A stretch of DNA of 64,000 nt from Chloroflexi bacterium 54-19 (lineage in GTDB: Bacteria > Chloroflexota > Chloroflexia > Chloroheliales > Chloroheliaceae), in the NCBI GenBank assembly GCA_001898225.1, contig MKTJ01000077.1, forward strand, positions 62,001-126,000. Direction: 5' to 3'. Position numbers and translations under genes: made by a program. Below, in pieces: positions 26,994 to 36,340 of the stretch; within the stretch, counting starts at the first letter, position 1; each line of letters opens with the position of its first letter. Below the pieces are notes generated by a model. It was not told where the DNA came from and searched no databases. It saw only the letters and a list, made by a program, of their open reading frames with translations.

Positions 26994-27353
26994 GGGAAAG
27001 GCTCGGCTATTGGGAAAGTAATCCTCTACTCACCTTCAATTGACTTCATTTCCTGGATACAATAATCAGAATGACAAAGTACCCGCTTTGCCTTATATCA
27101 AGGTGAATTTTGGAACCCCGTTCAAGGTTGTTTCGCGCCCCAAAGGGGTGTGTATAACGATTTTGTTCTCCCCTGGTTTTAAATGCGATGTCCGGCATGG
27201 TGGGTGCCTTAAAAGTGTATAATGGATGCTGATTGACGCGATTATGACGCCTTACCGTTTCTCATTTCTTTCTTACTTTCCTTTATTAAAGCATTAAAGT
27301 AAGATAGACTCCGGGAAGTTGTTAGTTTAACCCTAGTAGGTTTCTTGGTAACC

Positions 27354-28439
27354 ATGAGTTTCGACCAGACGATAAATGAACTTCGCTACGGTGGGCCCCA
27401 GGTCAGAATGAGGGCAGCTACCCACCTGGCCGAAATGAATAATCCCCAGGTAACGCCCTATTTGCTGGAAGCCCTGAAAGACGAGGACGCCGAGGTCCGC
27501 ATCGCGGTCGCGCACGCCCTCAACACCTACCGCGACCCCCAGGCGGTACCCCTGCTTATCGAGCTTTTAAATGAAAAGAACTTCGCGGTCAACGCTACCG
27601 CCGCGACCACGCTCGGCCTTACCGGGGACGAACGGGCCGTCAAACCGCTCATCCACATGGTCGAGCGAGTGCTGCGTTTCGGGCCGGGGAACCTGGTCCA
27701 GCACCAGGCTATCGTGCAGGGGTTGGTCGCGCTGGGCCGTATCCGGGACGAACGGGCGGCGGGCCTTCTTATAAAAATGCTCAAGAAGGGTTACAAACAC
27801 TCGGTCAGCGACTGGCAATTACAGGTCCGGCAGGCCGCCGCGCTGGGCCTGGGTCTGCTCGACCAGCCGACCGGCAACGAAACCCTGATTGACACCCTGA
27901 CCGACGACGAACCGGTCGAACTATTGGAATCAGTCACGACCGCCCTGGGGATGCTCCGCAGCGAACACAGTTTCAGGATGATGGCCGGGTATTTAAGGTT
28001 TGCGCCTTTCGAAAATGAGAACAAGCTTTTCCGCCGCCAGCAAGGGCTAATTATCGCCCTCGGCCAGCGCGGGGACCGGGCCGCCGTACCCTACCTCTTA
28101 CCCCTGGTCACGAGCGTCTACGCCGAAGTGCGGATTGCCCTGACCGAAACCCTGGTCAAACTGGGTGAAACCGAGCAGGGCGAAGCCCTTATCCCGCTAT
28201 TGCGCGACCGGAGTTCGGATGTGCGTACCGCCGCCGCCACGGCCCTGGGAGTCCTGGGGGTACAATCGGCGGCAGGCCCTCTCAGCGCGGTGGCGGTGGA
28301 CCCCGACCGGCGGGTAGCCGGGGCCGCGCAGAACGCCCTGGATAACATCAAAGCGTTGCCGTCTGCTCAAAATAACGTCTATTTGCCCTCCGGGCCAACT
28401 GCTTCCCCGGACGACAAACAGGGGCCACCCAACCGCTAA
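27354..28439 (+). CDS. HEAT/PBS-lyase repeat protein
   Basis: About 361 residues made of nine to ten HEAT-type repeats (e.g. VTPYLLEALKDEDAEVRIAVAHAL, AVPLLIELLNEKNFAVNATAATTL, GEALIPLLRDRSSDVRTAAATALG). Such alpha-solenoids bind proteins or act as scaffold or bilin-lyase-like accessories; there is no phycobilisome context here. The start is uncertain between a TTG (27345) and this ATG. It sits upstream of nuoA in the same direction, 144 bases away. Confidence 0.8.
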   Translation: MSFDQTINELRYGGPQVRMRAATHLAEMNNPQVTPYLLEALKDEDAEVRIAVAHALNTYRDPQAVPLLIELLNEKNFAVNATAATTLGLTGDERAVKPLIHMVERVLRFGPGNLVQHQAIVQGLVALGRIRDERAAGLLIKMLKKGYKHSVSDWQLQVRQAAALGLGLLDQPTGNETLIDTLTDDEPVELLESVTTALGMLRSEHSFRMMAGYLRFAPFENENKLFRRQQGLIIALGQRGDRAAVPYLLPLVTSVYAEVRIALTETLVKLGETEQGEALIPLLRDRSSDVRTAAATALGVLGVQSAAGPLSAVAVDPDRRVAGAAQNALDNIKALPSAQNNVYLPSGPTASPDDKQGPPNR

Positions 28440-28467
28440 AAGATTGTCTGGAATTTCACGAATTGCC

Positions 28468-28496
28468 TTGACATTGAGTTGGCGGTATGTGATACT
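28468..28496 (+). promoter_or_regulatory. sigma70-type promoter upstream of nuoA
   Basis: TTGACA, 17-base spacer, GATACT. It lies about 90 bases before nuoA and after the HEAT-repeat gene, so it probably drives nuoABCDEF. Confidence 0.6.
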
Positions 28497-28583
28497 GTAC
28501 CCGTGACTATTACTCGGTTACACAGATTTCCTACCCTGCTTGCAATCATTTTTAACGGTGTTGGCCCATTGGAGTAAACAACC

Positions 28584-28949
28584 ATGTTGGATGCTTATTT
28601 ACCGATTCTGATAATGTTCGTCCTGGCTGCCGGGCTGGTTTCCGTTACTGCCATTGCCGCCCTCTTGCTTGGTCCCAAAAAACCGAATGAAGCCAAGCTT
28701 TCACCGTATGAAGGCGGTGTGCCGCTGGTGCAGGAAACTTCCCGCCGCTTCCCCGTGAAGTTTTTGGAAGTCGCCATGATATTCTTGATTTTTGACATTG
28801 AAACGGTGGCGTTCTTCCCCTGGGCGGTCCTGCTCAACCAGCTAAAGCTTTTCGGACTTATCGAAATGGGCATCTTTTTGCTGGTCCTTGGCATAGGTTA
28901 CATCTATCTCTGGCGGAAGGGCGCTTTTAACTGGGAGAAAGAGGTTTAA
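28584..28949 (+). CDS. nuoA: NADH-quinone oxidoreductase subunit A
   Basis: A 121-residue membrane subunit of complex I with three hydrophobic segments. The conserved KLSPYEGGVPL, FPVKFLEVAMIFLIFDIETVAFFPWAV and a short C-terminal GAFNWEKE are typical. Preceded by GGAG. It is first of the nuoABCDEF run. Confidence 0.95.
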   Translation: MLDAYLPILIMFVLAAGLVSVTAIAALLLGPKKPNEAKLSPYEGGVPLVQETSRRFPVKFLEVAMIFLIFDIETVAFFPWAVLLNQLKLFGLIEMGIFLLVLGIGYIYLWRKGAFNWEKEV

Positions 28950-28951
28950 AG

Positions 28952-29551
28952 GTGGCGGAGAATTTTAGCCAGCGCGATTTTTTCACCAATAACGCGATTA
29001 TGCCGGGCGACCTCCAGTCGTACCGGAGCGCGCAGCCGATTGGTGGGGTCGTAACGACGAACCTGGACAAAGTTTTGAACCTGGCTCGCGCGAACTCCAT
29101 CTGGCCCGCCCTGTTTGGTCTGGCCTGCTGCGCCATCGAAATGATGGCGACTTCCGCACCCCGTTTCGATATTGCGCGTTTCGGTTCGGAAGTATTCCGG
29201 GCCTCGCCCCGCCAGGCCGACCTGATGATTGTGGCCGGGCGTGTTTCCGCTAAAATGGCCCCGGCGGTCCGGCAAATCTGGGAACAGATGCCCGAACCGA
29301 AATGGGTTATCGCCATGGGCGCTTGCGCCAGTTGCGGCGGCGTCTTTAATAACTACGCGATTGTCCAGGGCGTGGACATGATTGTCCCGGTGGATGTCTA
29401 TGTCGCCGGGTGCCCGCCGACCCCGGAAGCCTTGATTGAAGGTGTTCGCATTCTACAGGACCGGATTACTTCGGGCGTACCCCAGCCCCAGGATCCCAAA
29501 GAATACATGCCGGAGGTAGTCCGTGACCCAAACTTCGGGCGACACGCTTAA
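28952..29551 (+). CDS. nuoB: NADH-quinone oxidoreductase subunit B
   Basis: A 199-residue subunit that ligates the N2 [4Fe-4S] cluster at the quinone site. The tandem cysteines are in GLACCAIEMMA, with further ligands in GACASCGG and VAGCPPTPEAL. It begins with GTG 3 bases after nuoA and overlaps nuoC by 29 bases. Confidence 0.95.
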   Translation: MAENFSQRDFFTNNAIMPGDLQSYRSAQPIGGVVTTNLDKVLNLARANSIWPALFGLACCAIEMMATSAPRFDIARFGSEVFRASPRQADLMIVAGRVSAKMAPAVRQIWEQMPEPKWVIAMGACASCGGVFNNYAIVQGVDMIVPVDVYVAGCPPTPEALIEGVRILQDRITSGVPQPQDPKEYMPEVVRDPNFGRHA

Positions 29552-30095
29552 CCCAGAAGAGACGCCAGCATCCGCGCCAGCCGAACCTTCTCTGATTGAG
29601 GAAACCCGCTTTCCCAACGTAAAACCGAGCCCGATGCGCTCCGCCGATGGCACACCGTCCTTTATCGTCCCGGCGGCGGAAATCGTAGAGGTGGCCCAGT
29701 ATCTCAAAGAGAACGGTTTTGTCCTGTTCGAAGATATTACGGCGGTGGACTGGCTGCCCAAAGAACCCCGTTTCCAGGTGGTCTATCATTTAATGAATAT
29801 CACCGCCCGGCAGCCCATCCGTCTGAAGGTGGAATTGCCCGGCGATAAACCGAGTGTCCCCTCGCTTACCGGTGTCTTTATAGGCGCGAACTGGTTCGAG
29901 CGGGAAGTTTTCGACCTGTTTGGTATCGTCTTCGAAAACCACCCGGACCTGCGCCGTATCGAAATGCCCGACGATTGGGAAGGGCACCCGCTTCGCAAAG
30001 ATTACCCGATTACCGGTCCGCGCCGCCCGAACCTGCCCGCCAACCAGTTCCGGCCTGAAGGCCGCAGCGGTCCTACTCTGCCCCCGGCTCAATAG
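29523..30095 (+). CDS. nuoC: NADH-quinone oxidoreductase subunit C
   Basis: A 190-residue 30-kDa-type complex I subunit of the peripheral arm. The diagnostic segments are FEDITAVDW, NWFEREVFDLFGIVFENHPDLRRIEMPDDWEGHPLRKDYP. The N-terminal 30 residues are Pro/Ala/Glu-rich. GTG start with GGAGG at 6 bases. nuoC and nuoD are separate genes here, unlike in E. coli. Confidence 0.95.
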   Translation: MTQTSGDTLNPEETPASAPAEPSLIEETRFPNVKPSPMRSADGTPSFIVPAAEIVEVAQYLKENGFVLFEDITAVDWLPKEPRFQVVYHLMNITARQPIRLKVELPGDKPSVPSLTGVFIGANWFEREVFDLFGIVFENHPDLRRIEMPDDWEGHPLRKDYPITGPRRPNLPANQFRPEGRSGPTLPPAQ

Positions 30096-30104
30096 AGGTA
30101 AAAA

Positions 30105-31364
30105 ATGGAAGACCTTCAAATTAGAGAACGCTGGCTCGACGACGACGAAGAGCATTATTTAAAAGAAAATAACGATTACAACGACCCCAGCAGCGAGTTG
30201 ATGACCATCAACATGGGACCGCAGCACCCTTCAACTCACGGGGTATTGCGCCTGGTTGTGACGCTGCGCGGTGAAGAAGTCGTCAAGTGCGAGTCGGTTA
30301 TCGGCTACCTGCACACCGGTATCGAAAAACAGGGTGAAACCAAGACCTATAACCAGGCCCTGACCCTGACCGACCGGACCGATTACCTCAACCCGTTGAT
30401 TAACAACCTGAACTTCTCGCTGGCGGTCGAACAACTGCTCGGCATCACCAACAAAATCCCGCAGCGCGCCCAGGTTGCCCGCGTCATCCTTTCGGAGTTG
30501 CAGCGCATCAGCAGCCATCTGGTCTGGCTCGGCACCCACGCCATGGACCTTGGGGCCCAGAGCGCCTTTTTGTACGGTATGCGCGACCGCGAGAAAATCC
30601 TCGACATCTTCGAGATGGTTTCGGGCGTCCGCCTGATGACCAGCTATATCATGCCCGGCGGTCTTTACGCCGACCTGCCGACCGGCTTCAAAGAAAAAGT
30701 AGCCGAGTTCATCAAATATTTCAAAAAGACCTGGCCTGATTACGGCAAGATGCTGACCAAGAGCGAACTCTGGTTCGAACGGACCAAGGGCATTTGCAGC
30801 ATGACCCAGGAAGAAGCCCTCAACTGGGGCGTGACCGGGCCGATTTTGCGCTCGACCGGCATCGCTTTCGACCTTCGCAAGGCCTTCCCATACTCCGGCT
30901 ATGAAACCTACGAGTTTGACATCCCGACCGGCAAATCCGGTGATGTCTACGACCGCTTCATGGTTCGGATGCTGGAAGTAGACCAGAGTATCCGCATCAT
31001 CGAGCAGGGCCTGGAAAAACTGCCGGAAGGCGAATGGCAGGTCAACGACCTTAAAATCGTACCGCCCAAGAAATACCAGATTGCGGTTACGATGGAATCG
31101 CTTATTCACCACTTCAAACTCTACACCGAAGGCTACAAACCGGTGGCGGGGGAGGCTTACAGCCGGGTTGAATCGGCGCGCGGTGAACTGGCCTGTTACC
31201 TGGTCAGCAACGGCACCAACAAACCGTACCGCATGCGCTTACGTGCCCCCAGCTTTGCCAACTTGCAGACGCTTGGACCCAGCCTCGAAGGCCGCTCCAT
31301 GTTCGCCGACATCGTGGCCGCAATCGGTAGTATTGACATTATCCTGGGCGAGGTAGACCGCTAA
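30105..31364 (+). CDS. nuoD: NADH-quinone oxidoreductase subunit D
   Basis: A 419-residue 49-kDa-type subunit that forms the quinone-binding pocket with NuoB. Visible: INMGPQHPSTHGVLRLVVTL with the conserved histidines, IGYLHTGIEKQGETKTY, LDRTD, and the late GELACYLVSNGTNKPYRMRLRAPSF. Full family length. Confidence 0.97.
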   Translation: MEDLQIRERWLDDDEEHYLKENNDYNDPSSELMTINMGPQHPSTHGVLRLVVTLRGEEVVKCESVIGYLHTGIEKQGETKTYNQALTLTDRTDYLNPLINNLNFSLAVEQLLGITNKIPQRAQVARVILSELQRISSHLVWLGTHAMDLGAQSAFLYGMRDREKILDIFEMVSGVRLMTSYIMPGGLYADLPTGFKEKVAEFIKYFKKTWPDYGKMLTKSELWFERTKGICSMTQEEALNWGVTGPILRSTGIAFDLRKAFPYSGYETYEFDIPTGKSGDVYDRFMVRMLEVDQSIRIIEQGLEKLPEGEWQVNDLKIVPPKKYQIAVTMESLIHHFKLYTEGYKPVAGEAYSRVESARGELACYLVSNGTNKPYRMRLRAPSFANLQTLGPSLEGRSMFADIVAAIGSIDIILGEVDR

Positions 31365-31365
31365 A

Positions 31366-31908
31366 ATGATTGATAACTATTCGCAGAAATTAAAAGAGCG
31401 TGACGGGGAGTTTTCGCTCAGCGAAAGCGCCCGCCAGGAGATAATCGAACTCAAAAACCAGTACCCCAGCGCCCGCTCGGCCATTCTCCCGGCCCTGCAT
31501 ATCGTCCAGGCCCAGTTCGGTTTTATCCCGGCTGAGCCGATGGAAGAACTGGCCGAAATCCTGGGCATCCTGCGCGGAGATGTCGAGCAGGTGGTGACTT
31601 TCTACCGGATGTACAACCAGAAACCGGTCGGCAAGTTTCACGTCAAGGTCTGCGATAGCATTTCCTGCTACCTGCGCGGCTCGGACGAACTTATCGAGCA
31701 GGGTTTGCACAAACTGGGCACAAGTCTGAACGAAACCTCCGCCGACGGCAAGATTACGCTGTCGAAAATTGAATGCCTGGCGGCCTGCGCGTCGGCCCCC
31801 TGCTTGCAGGTAAATGACGAGTACGTCTATAACGTCCAGCCGGAAGATTTTGATGAAATCCTGGACACTTTGAAGACTGCCGAAAAAAATCCATATTTTA
31901 TCCCGTAA
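31366..31908 (+). CDS. nuoE: NADH-quinone oxidoreductase subunit E
   Basis: A 180-residue 24-kDa-type subunit carrying a [2Fe-2S] cluster. The four ligands are in CDSISC and CLAACASAP (CxxxxC...CxxxC). It supports electron flow from the NADH module. Starts at the base after the nuoD stop region (1-base gap). Confidence 0.95.
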   Translation: MIDNYSQKLKERDGEFSLSESARQEIIELKNQYPSARSAILPALHIVQAQFGFIPAEPMEELAEILGILRGDVEQVVTFYRMYNQKPVGKFHVKVCDSISCYLRGSDELIEQGLHKLGTSLNETSADGKITLSKIECLAACASAPCLQVNDEYVYNVQPEDFDEILDTLKTAEKNPYFIP

Positions 31909-31924
31909 AGAGAAGAATAGAAAA

Positions 31925-33280
31925 ATGGCACAACAAGACCAGATTTTTCCGCCTCCGCCGCCGCTTCTGACCGAGAAGCCGCCTTTTGAATACCAGTTGC
32001 TCAAGCACCGGGCCGTTCCCGGCTTTGCAAAACTCGATGTTTACCGGGCTAACGGCGGGTACAAAGGGCTGGAACGCACCGTAACCATGCAGCCGGACGA
32101 AGTGGTAAACGAAATGAAGGCTTCCGGGCTGCGCGGTCGCGGGGGCGCGGGCTTCCCGGCAGGGATGAAGTGGAGCTTTATTCCCAAAGTGCCGGGACCG
32201 AAGTATGTCACCTGCAACACCGACGAATCGGAGCCGGGCACGTGCAAAGACCACGAACTGATTGAAAATAACCCGCACCAGCTTATCGAAGGGGTGCTGA
32301 TTACCTGCTACGCCATCGGCTCGGAATACGGCTTTATCTATGTCCGGGGCGAGTTCGCACGCGGTATCCGGGTGCTAAAACGCGCTGTCGAAGAAGCCAG
32401 GGCTGCCGGTCTGGTCGGTAAAAATATCCTGGGCACGAACTTCAACTGCGAGGTGATTATCCACTCCGGGGCCGGGGCCTATATCTGCGGCGAGGAATCG
32501 GCGCTTTTGGAATCTCTGGAAGGCAAACGCGGCTATCCCCGCTTGCGCCCGCCCTTCCCGGCCGTAGCCGGTCTGTACGCCCGCCCGACCGTCATCAACA
32601 ACTGCGAGACCCTTTCGAACGTGCCCCACATCATGCGGGAAGGCGCGGCCTGGTATTCCTCCTTCGGCACCGAGAAGACCAAGGGCTTCCGGGTCTACAG
32701 CCTGAGCGGGCATGTCGAGCGGCCTGGTACCTATGAACTGGAATGTGGCGCGACCTTCCGCACACTGATTAACGACCTGGGTGGCGGGGCCTGGAAAGGC
32801 CGCAAAATCAAAGCGTTTATTCCCGGCGGTTCCTCGACCCCCATGCTGGCCCCGACCGATGAAGTGCTCGATACCCCGATGGACTTCGAAGGTATCGCGG
32901 CTCGTGGTTCGATGCAGGGCTCGGCGGGCGTGGTCGTGATTGACGACCAGACCTGTATCGTGGGAGCGGTCCTGCGGCTGGTCGAGTTCTACAAAGACGA
33001 GTCCTGCGGTAAATGTACGCCCTGCCGCGAAGGCACCCAGTGGTTGGTCCAGATGCTGCACCGCCTGGAACATGGTGAAGGCCGCGAAGGCGACCTGGAA
33101 CTGATTTCGGACGTGGGCGGCAATATCGCCGGTAAGAGCTTCTGTCTGCTGGGCGACTCGGCCCCGGTGCCTTACAACAGCGCCTTAAAACTGTTCCGCG
33201 AGGAATTCGAGTACCACATCACCCACAAGACCTGTATGGTCGGCCCCCGCGCCGGGAAACAGCTTGCTGGCGTCCACTAA
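31925..33280 (+). CDS. nuoF: NADH-quinone oxidoreductase subunit F
   Basis: A 451-residue NADH/FMN-binding subunit. NADH site GRGGAGFPAGMKWSF, FMN-region YICGEESALLESLEGKRGYPR and the [4Fe-4S] ligands in SCGKCTPCREGT are present. It ends the cluster; nuoG and the membrane genes are not in the window, so complex I genes are split. Confidence 0.97.
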   Translation: MAQQDQIFPPPPPLLTEKPPFEYQLLKHRAVPGFAKLDVYRANGGYKGLERTVTMQPDEVVNEMKASGLRGRGGAGFPAGMKWSFIPKVPGPKYVTCNTDESEPGTCKDHELIENNPHQLIEGVLITCYAIGSEYGFIYVRGEFARGIRVLKRAVEEARAAGLVGKNILGTNFNCEVIIHSGAGAYICGEESALLESLEGKRGYPRLRPPFPAVAGLYARPTVINNCETLSNVPHIMREGAAWYSSFGTEKTKGFRVYSLSGHVERPGTYELECGATFRTLINDLGGGAWKGRKIKAFIPGGSSTPMLAPTDEVLDTPMDFEGIAARGSMQGSAGVVVIDDQTCIVGAVLRLVEFYKDESCGKCTPCREGTQWLVQMLHRLEHGEGREGDLELISDVGGNIAGKSFCLLGDSAPVPYNSALKLFREEFEYHITHKTCMVGPRAGKQLAGVH

Positions 33281-33298
33281 TTTCTTCTGAAAAGCTCA

Positions 33299-33335
33299 AA
33301 AAGCGCCTCTCCGAAAGGAAGTAGGCGCTTTTTAG
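33299..33335 (+). terminator. terminator of the nuo operon
   Basis: AAAAAGCGCCT/AGGCGCTTTTT hairpin about 20 bases after the nuoF stop codon. Confidence 0.85.
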
Positions 33336-33348
33336 TTATAAAAAATAA

Positions 33349-33384
33349 GAGCTCTCTTTCCAGCTAATAGAAAGGGAGCTTTTG
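33349..33384. terminator. second terminator after nuoF
   Basis: Hairpin with arms GAGCTCTCTTTCC and GAAAGGGAGCTTTT, an imperfect pairing. Could serve either strand, such as the small hypothetical gene at 33461-33697. Confidence 0.6.
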
Positions 33385-33460
33385 ACGTGCTGTAGAGGAG
33401 TTAAATTCTTAAAATGATTGATACGCCTTTGTACTTTCATTACTCGTTGCGGCAACCGGG

Positions 33461-33697
33461 CTAGAAATCGCCCTGACAGCGTTCTACCGCTTTAGCCGGT
33501 TTGCTCACAAAGAACCCGGCGAACATAGCGCGGACCTTTAACCCCAAACCCTGGCGGACCACCTGCTTTTTTTCATCACGGGAGAAATCTTCGGGTTGCG
33601 GACCCGGTTCCGGCACGAAGGGTTCTTCAAACGGATTATGGTCACTATCGACCAGCATATAGCCGCTCATGCCGTTATAAACTATCTTGTGTAACAT
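33461..33697 (-). CDS. small hypothetical protein
   Basis: About 78 residues, MLHKIVYNGMSGYMLVDSDHNPFEEP..., with a Pro/Glu-rich middle and a basic end. AAAGGA lies 7 bases before the ATG chosen; an upstream start at 33733 has no support. No family recognised. Confidence 0.6.
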   Translation of the reverse strand: MLHKIVYNGMSGYMLVDSDHNPFEEPFVPEPGPQPEDFSRDEKKQVVRQGLGLKVRAMFAGFFVSKPAKAVERCQGDF

Positions 33698-33795
33698 TTC
33701 AGGTTCCTTTCTGTCATATGTTATAGACATCACTTAATAATCCTCACAAAGACAAATAAGTGCCTTGTAAGAGTCTTTAATTTAGAATAAATAAG

Positions 33796-34605
33796 CTAGA
33801 TTTTTGTGGCCGGGAGTTGAATCTCGGTGATATTGGCGGCCAGGTTATCGCGCTCGTAGTGGAGGTAGACTTCGCGGATTGGCCCGCTCACCCGGTAGCC
33901 GTTGGTTTCGTTCCATTTAATCAGGGCTTCGTAAGCCTGGGGGAATTCCTCGTAATCGCCCTGGTGAATCGTGCTGACCACGGTTTCGAGGGCCGGGAGG
34001 GTCTTGACCCGGATACGGTCAGTGCCGGGCAGGTTACCCTGATAAGGAGTAGCCGCCTCCGCCGCGATATTTTCTTCCTGGTACTCTATATCCTGCCAGA
34101 TTGCTATATGAGGATAAGTCCAGGTGACACCGTGGGAGCGCAAATACCTCTTAATCTCCCGCCAGAGGTGCATCACATCCCCGTAAACCCGCACGGTATC
34201 CTGGATGGAAAACACCTTCAGGGCTTCGACCGATTTAAGGGAAATTTCGTAGGTTGGCATACGGTTTTCACCCGCTATCCAGCGCAGCCGCGCTTCAATC
34301 TGGTCGAGGCGAGTTTGTTCCGCCGCGATTTGCTGCGCGACTTCAGCCCGCTTCAGCTTCAACATGCCGACGAATTGCTGAAGGGGTAAATCCTCATCCA
34401 GCATCTCTTTGACCTGGTCGAGGGTAAAGCCCAGGTCTTTAAGTAAAAGAATCCGGTTAAGGCGGGGTAGCTGGGTCGCGGAATAAAACCGGTAGCCCGT
34501 GAAATGGTCCACTTCAAGCGGCTTTAACAGGCCAAGCTGGTCGTAATGGCGCAGGGTTTGAATGGTCACTTTACCCAGCCGGGAAAAATCGCCTATCCGT
34601 AACAT
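33796..34605 (-). CDS. MerR-family regulator with GyrI-like effector domain
   Basis: A 269-residue regulator of the BmrR/multidrug type. The N-terminal winged HTH (MLRIGDFSRLGKVTIQTLRHYDQLGLLKP) is followed by the coiled-coil dimerisation helix and a C-terminal GyrI/AraC-effector-like domain (about 110-265) for small hydrophobic ligands. Its promoter has the 19-base spacer and a palindrome, as MerR-activated promoters do. An MFS exporter is upstream on the same strand and may be a regulatory target. Confidence 0.9.
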   Translation of the reverse strand: MLRIGDFSRLGKVTIQTLRHYDQLGLLKPLEVDHFTGYRFYSATQLPRLNRILLLKDLGFTLDQVKEMLDEDLPLQQFVGMLKLKRAEVAQQIAAEQTRLDQIEARLRWIAGENRMPTYEISLKSVEALKVFSIQDTVRVYGDVMHLWREIKRYLRSHGVTWTYPHIAIWQDIEYQEENIAAEAATPYQGNLPGTDRIRVKTLPALETVVSTIHQGDYEEFPQAYEALIKWNETNGYRVSGPIREVYLHYERDNLAANITEIQLPATKI

Positions 34606-34702
34606 TTAACCTTTCCCCTATCGTTCTAGCCAGGAAATTGGCCGGTAACAGTCATCGTGCCTTCCTACCCGGTCTTTTACGGCTCCCTGGCTACCCACCA
34701 AA

Positions 34703-34733
34703 ACTATACACTCTATGGTTACCATAGAGTCAA
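34703..34733 (-). promoter_or_regulatory. MerR-type promoter with operator in a 19-bp spacer
   Basis: On the minus strand: TTGACT, a 19-base spacer, TATAGT. The spacer holds a perfect palindrome (ACTCTATGGT, central base, then its complement; 34710-34730). A 19-base spacer that must be twisted by the regulator is the hallmark of MerR-family control. It drives the regulator gene. Confidence 0.8.
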
Positions 34734-34869
34734 TACCTTTTTTATAGAATTTTTCCGTTTGAATACAGGTGAACGTTTCAGGATTGAGGTGGGCCATACA
34801 GGTAAAAATCGGAGAAGTTTAGCGGAAGGACCACCTCCAGGTAGGTGGTCCTTATTGCGGTTGAAAGGG

Positions 34870-36183
34870 CTAGTCCGGGATAGCAAGCACACGCTTCCGG
34901 CGGTGGTAAACAACAAGGACCACCAGGCAAAGCGCCGTCAGGATGAACTGGACAATGCCCAGCAATATAAAAGGCAGCGCTTTGTCTATCTCGTATAAGA
35001 ACCCGCTGGCGATGGCCCCGACCAGGCTGCCAAGCTGGGTAGCGGCGTTAAAGATAGCCTGGGCTCTGCCGCGCTGGCGGGCCGGAGAATGGTCGGCCAG
35101 GTAACCATCATTAGCGGTGCGCCCGATGGCGTCCAAAGAACCCTCGATAATCCCCAGGATGATAAAGGCTATGAAAGTCGTCAGGATGCCGTAGAGAACC
35201 CACACCACACCCAGAAAGAGACCGCCCATAAACATCATCGGTAGGCGGCCATAGCGGTCCGAGAAACGCCCGGCGCTCGGACTGACCAGTAGCATCGGGA
35301 CAGCGTAGACCGTATAGGTCCAACCAATCAAGACCAGCGAAAAGCCGAGGTCAGCCATGTAGATGCTCCAGACCGTAATTGCCAGGCCCGGCCCGATACC
35401 GAGGGCAATTCTGAACAGGCTGCCCATCACGACCGGGACCGTCCAGAGGGTTTCTGCGTCCGCGGGGGTAACGCTAAGGTCGCCCTCCGGTTTCACCTGG
35501 CGATTAGCCAGGTCTGCGGGCCGTAAACTGGCCTGGTGATAGTTGCGAAAAGCGTAATAGACCAGGGCAATTGAGGGCAGGAACATCCCAGCCGCCAGCC
35601 AGTAGGCCAGGGTATACCCGAAGGCTTCGGCCAGGAAAGTGCCAACCGGGGGGCCACCCAGCATCCCGAAAGTGATGGCTGCGCCCATCAAGCCAAAAGC
35701 TTCCCCGTTACGGCCTTTGGGAATCAGGTCGGCCAGGGTAGCGCGGGCCGCAGGCATTACCGCCGCCGCTGAAATACCTTCCGCAAACCGCAGGGCAATA
35801 AAAAGTTCGCCACTGGTAGTCAGGGAGTAAAGCAGGGTGATAATCAGGTGGGCAAAAAGGCCGCCGATAATAAGGTTTACCCGGTTCACCCGGTCGCTCA
35901 ACCAGCCGAACGGAAAGAGAAAGACAAAGCCGGAAAAGAGGAAGGCTGCACCCATCAGGCCGACTTCGCCGCCGCTGGCGCCTTCTGAACGGGCGTAGAG
36001 GGTTCGTAGAGGGGAAACCAGGCCGAAGCCCAGGTAAGAGATGCCGACCGCTATAATCAGACTTCCGATATATTTGTCCGACCAGAGACTTTTCCGCTTG
36101 GCCCGGAAATTTTCGTTTTCGATACCCGGTGGAGGTAGCTGAATATTATCTTCCACCAGGTTTTGCCGGTAATTGAGCTTCAA
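34870..36183 (-). CDS. MFS transporter
   Basis: A 437-residue major facilitator with 12 hydrophobic segments. MFS features: YLGFGLVSPLRTLYARSEGASGGEVGLMGAA and LFPFGWLSDRVNRVN in the loop between helices 2 and 3, and RFSDRYGRLPMM in the second half. It probably exports a drug or small metabolite. TTG start (weak SD). A structured leader with a terminator-like hairpin lies upstream on the same strand at 36305-36480. Confidence 0.85.
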   Translation of the reverse strand: MKLNYRQNLVEDNIQLPPPGIENENFRAKRKSLWSDKYIGSLIIAVGISYLGFGLVSPLRTLYARSEGASGGEVGLMGAAFLFSGFVFLFPFGWLSDRVNRVNLIIGGLFAHLIITLLYSLTTSGELFIALRFAEGISAAAVMPAARATLADLIPKGRNGEAFGLMGAAITFGMLGGPPVGTFLAEAFGYTLAYWLAAGMFLPSIALVYYAFRNYHQASLRPADLANRQVKPEGDLSVTPADAETLWTVPVVMGSLFRIALGIGPGLAITVWSIYMADLGFSLVLIGWTYTVYAVPMLLVSPSAGRFSDRYGRLPMMFMGGLFLGVVWVLYGILTTFIAFIILGIIEGSLDAIGRTANDGYLADHSPARQRGRAQAIFNAATQLGSLVGAIASGFLYEIDKALPFILLGIVQFILTALCLVVLVVYHRRKRVLAIPD

Positions 36184-36304
36184 CGCTGCACGCCTGTCTT
36201 TGATAAAAAACCCACATGAAAATTAAGCACCAGGCTATTATCAACTAAAAATTTGTTGTTGTCATCGTATGAAAGGCTTATTTTTTCTGGGAAGATTTAT
36301 TATG

Positions 36305-36340
36305 AAAAAAAGGAGCAGTCGCCGGAACTGCGACTGCTCT
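36305..36340 (-). terminator. intrinsic terminator in the MFS leader
   Basis: GGAGCAGTCGC with its complement and a T7 tract on the minus strand; it could end the leader transcript or act as a regulated attenuator. Confidence 0.7.

Larger units (their letters stand above)
26229..27353. other. 1.1-kb non-coding region with dispersed hairpin repeats
   Basis: No supported gene: short plus-strand ORFs at 26164-26421 and 27040-27222 show no family features. The segment carries the repeat pair at 26783-26993, a direct repeat GGCGTAACGT (26705-26714 and 26820-26829), an AT-rich promoter-like region near 26420-26480, and the leader of the HEAT-repeat gene. Confidence 0.5.

Noticed and set aside
27040..27222. 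60-codon plus-strand ORF in the 1.1-kb gap
   Set aside because: No SD and no recognisable domain.
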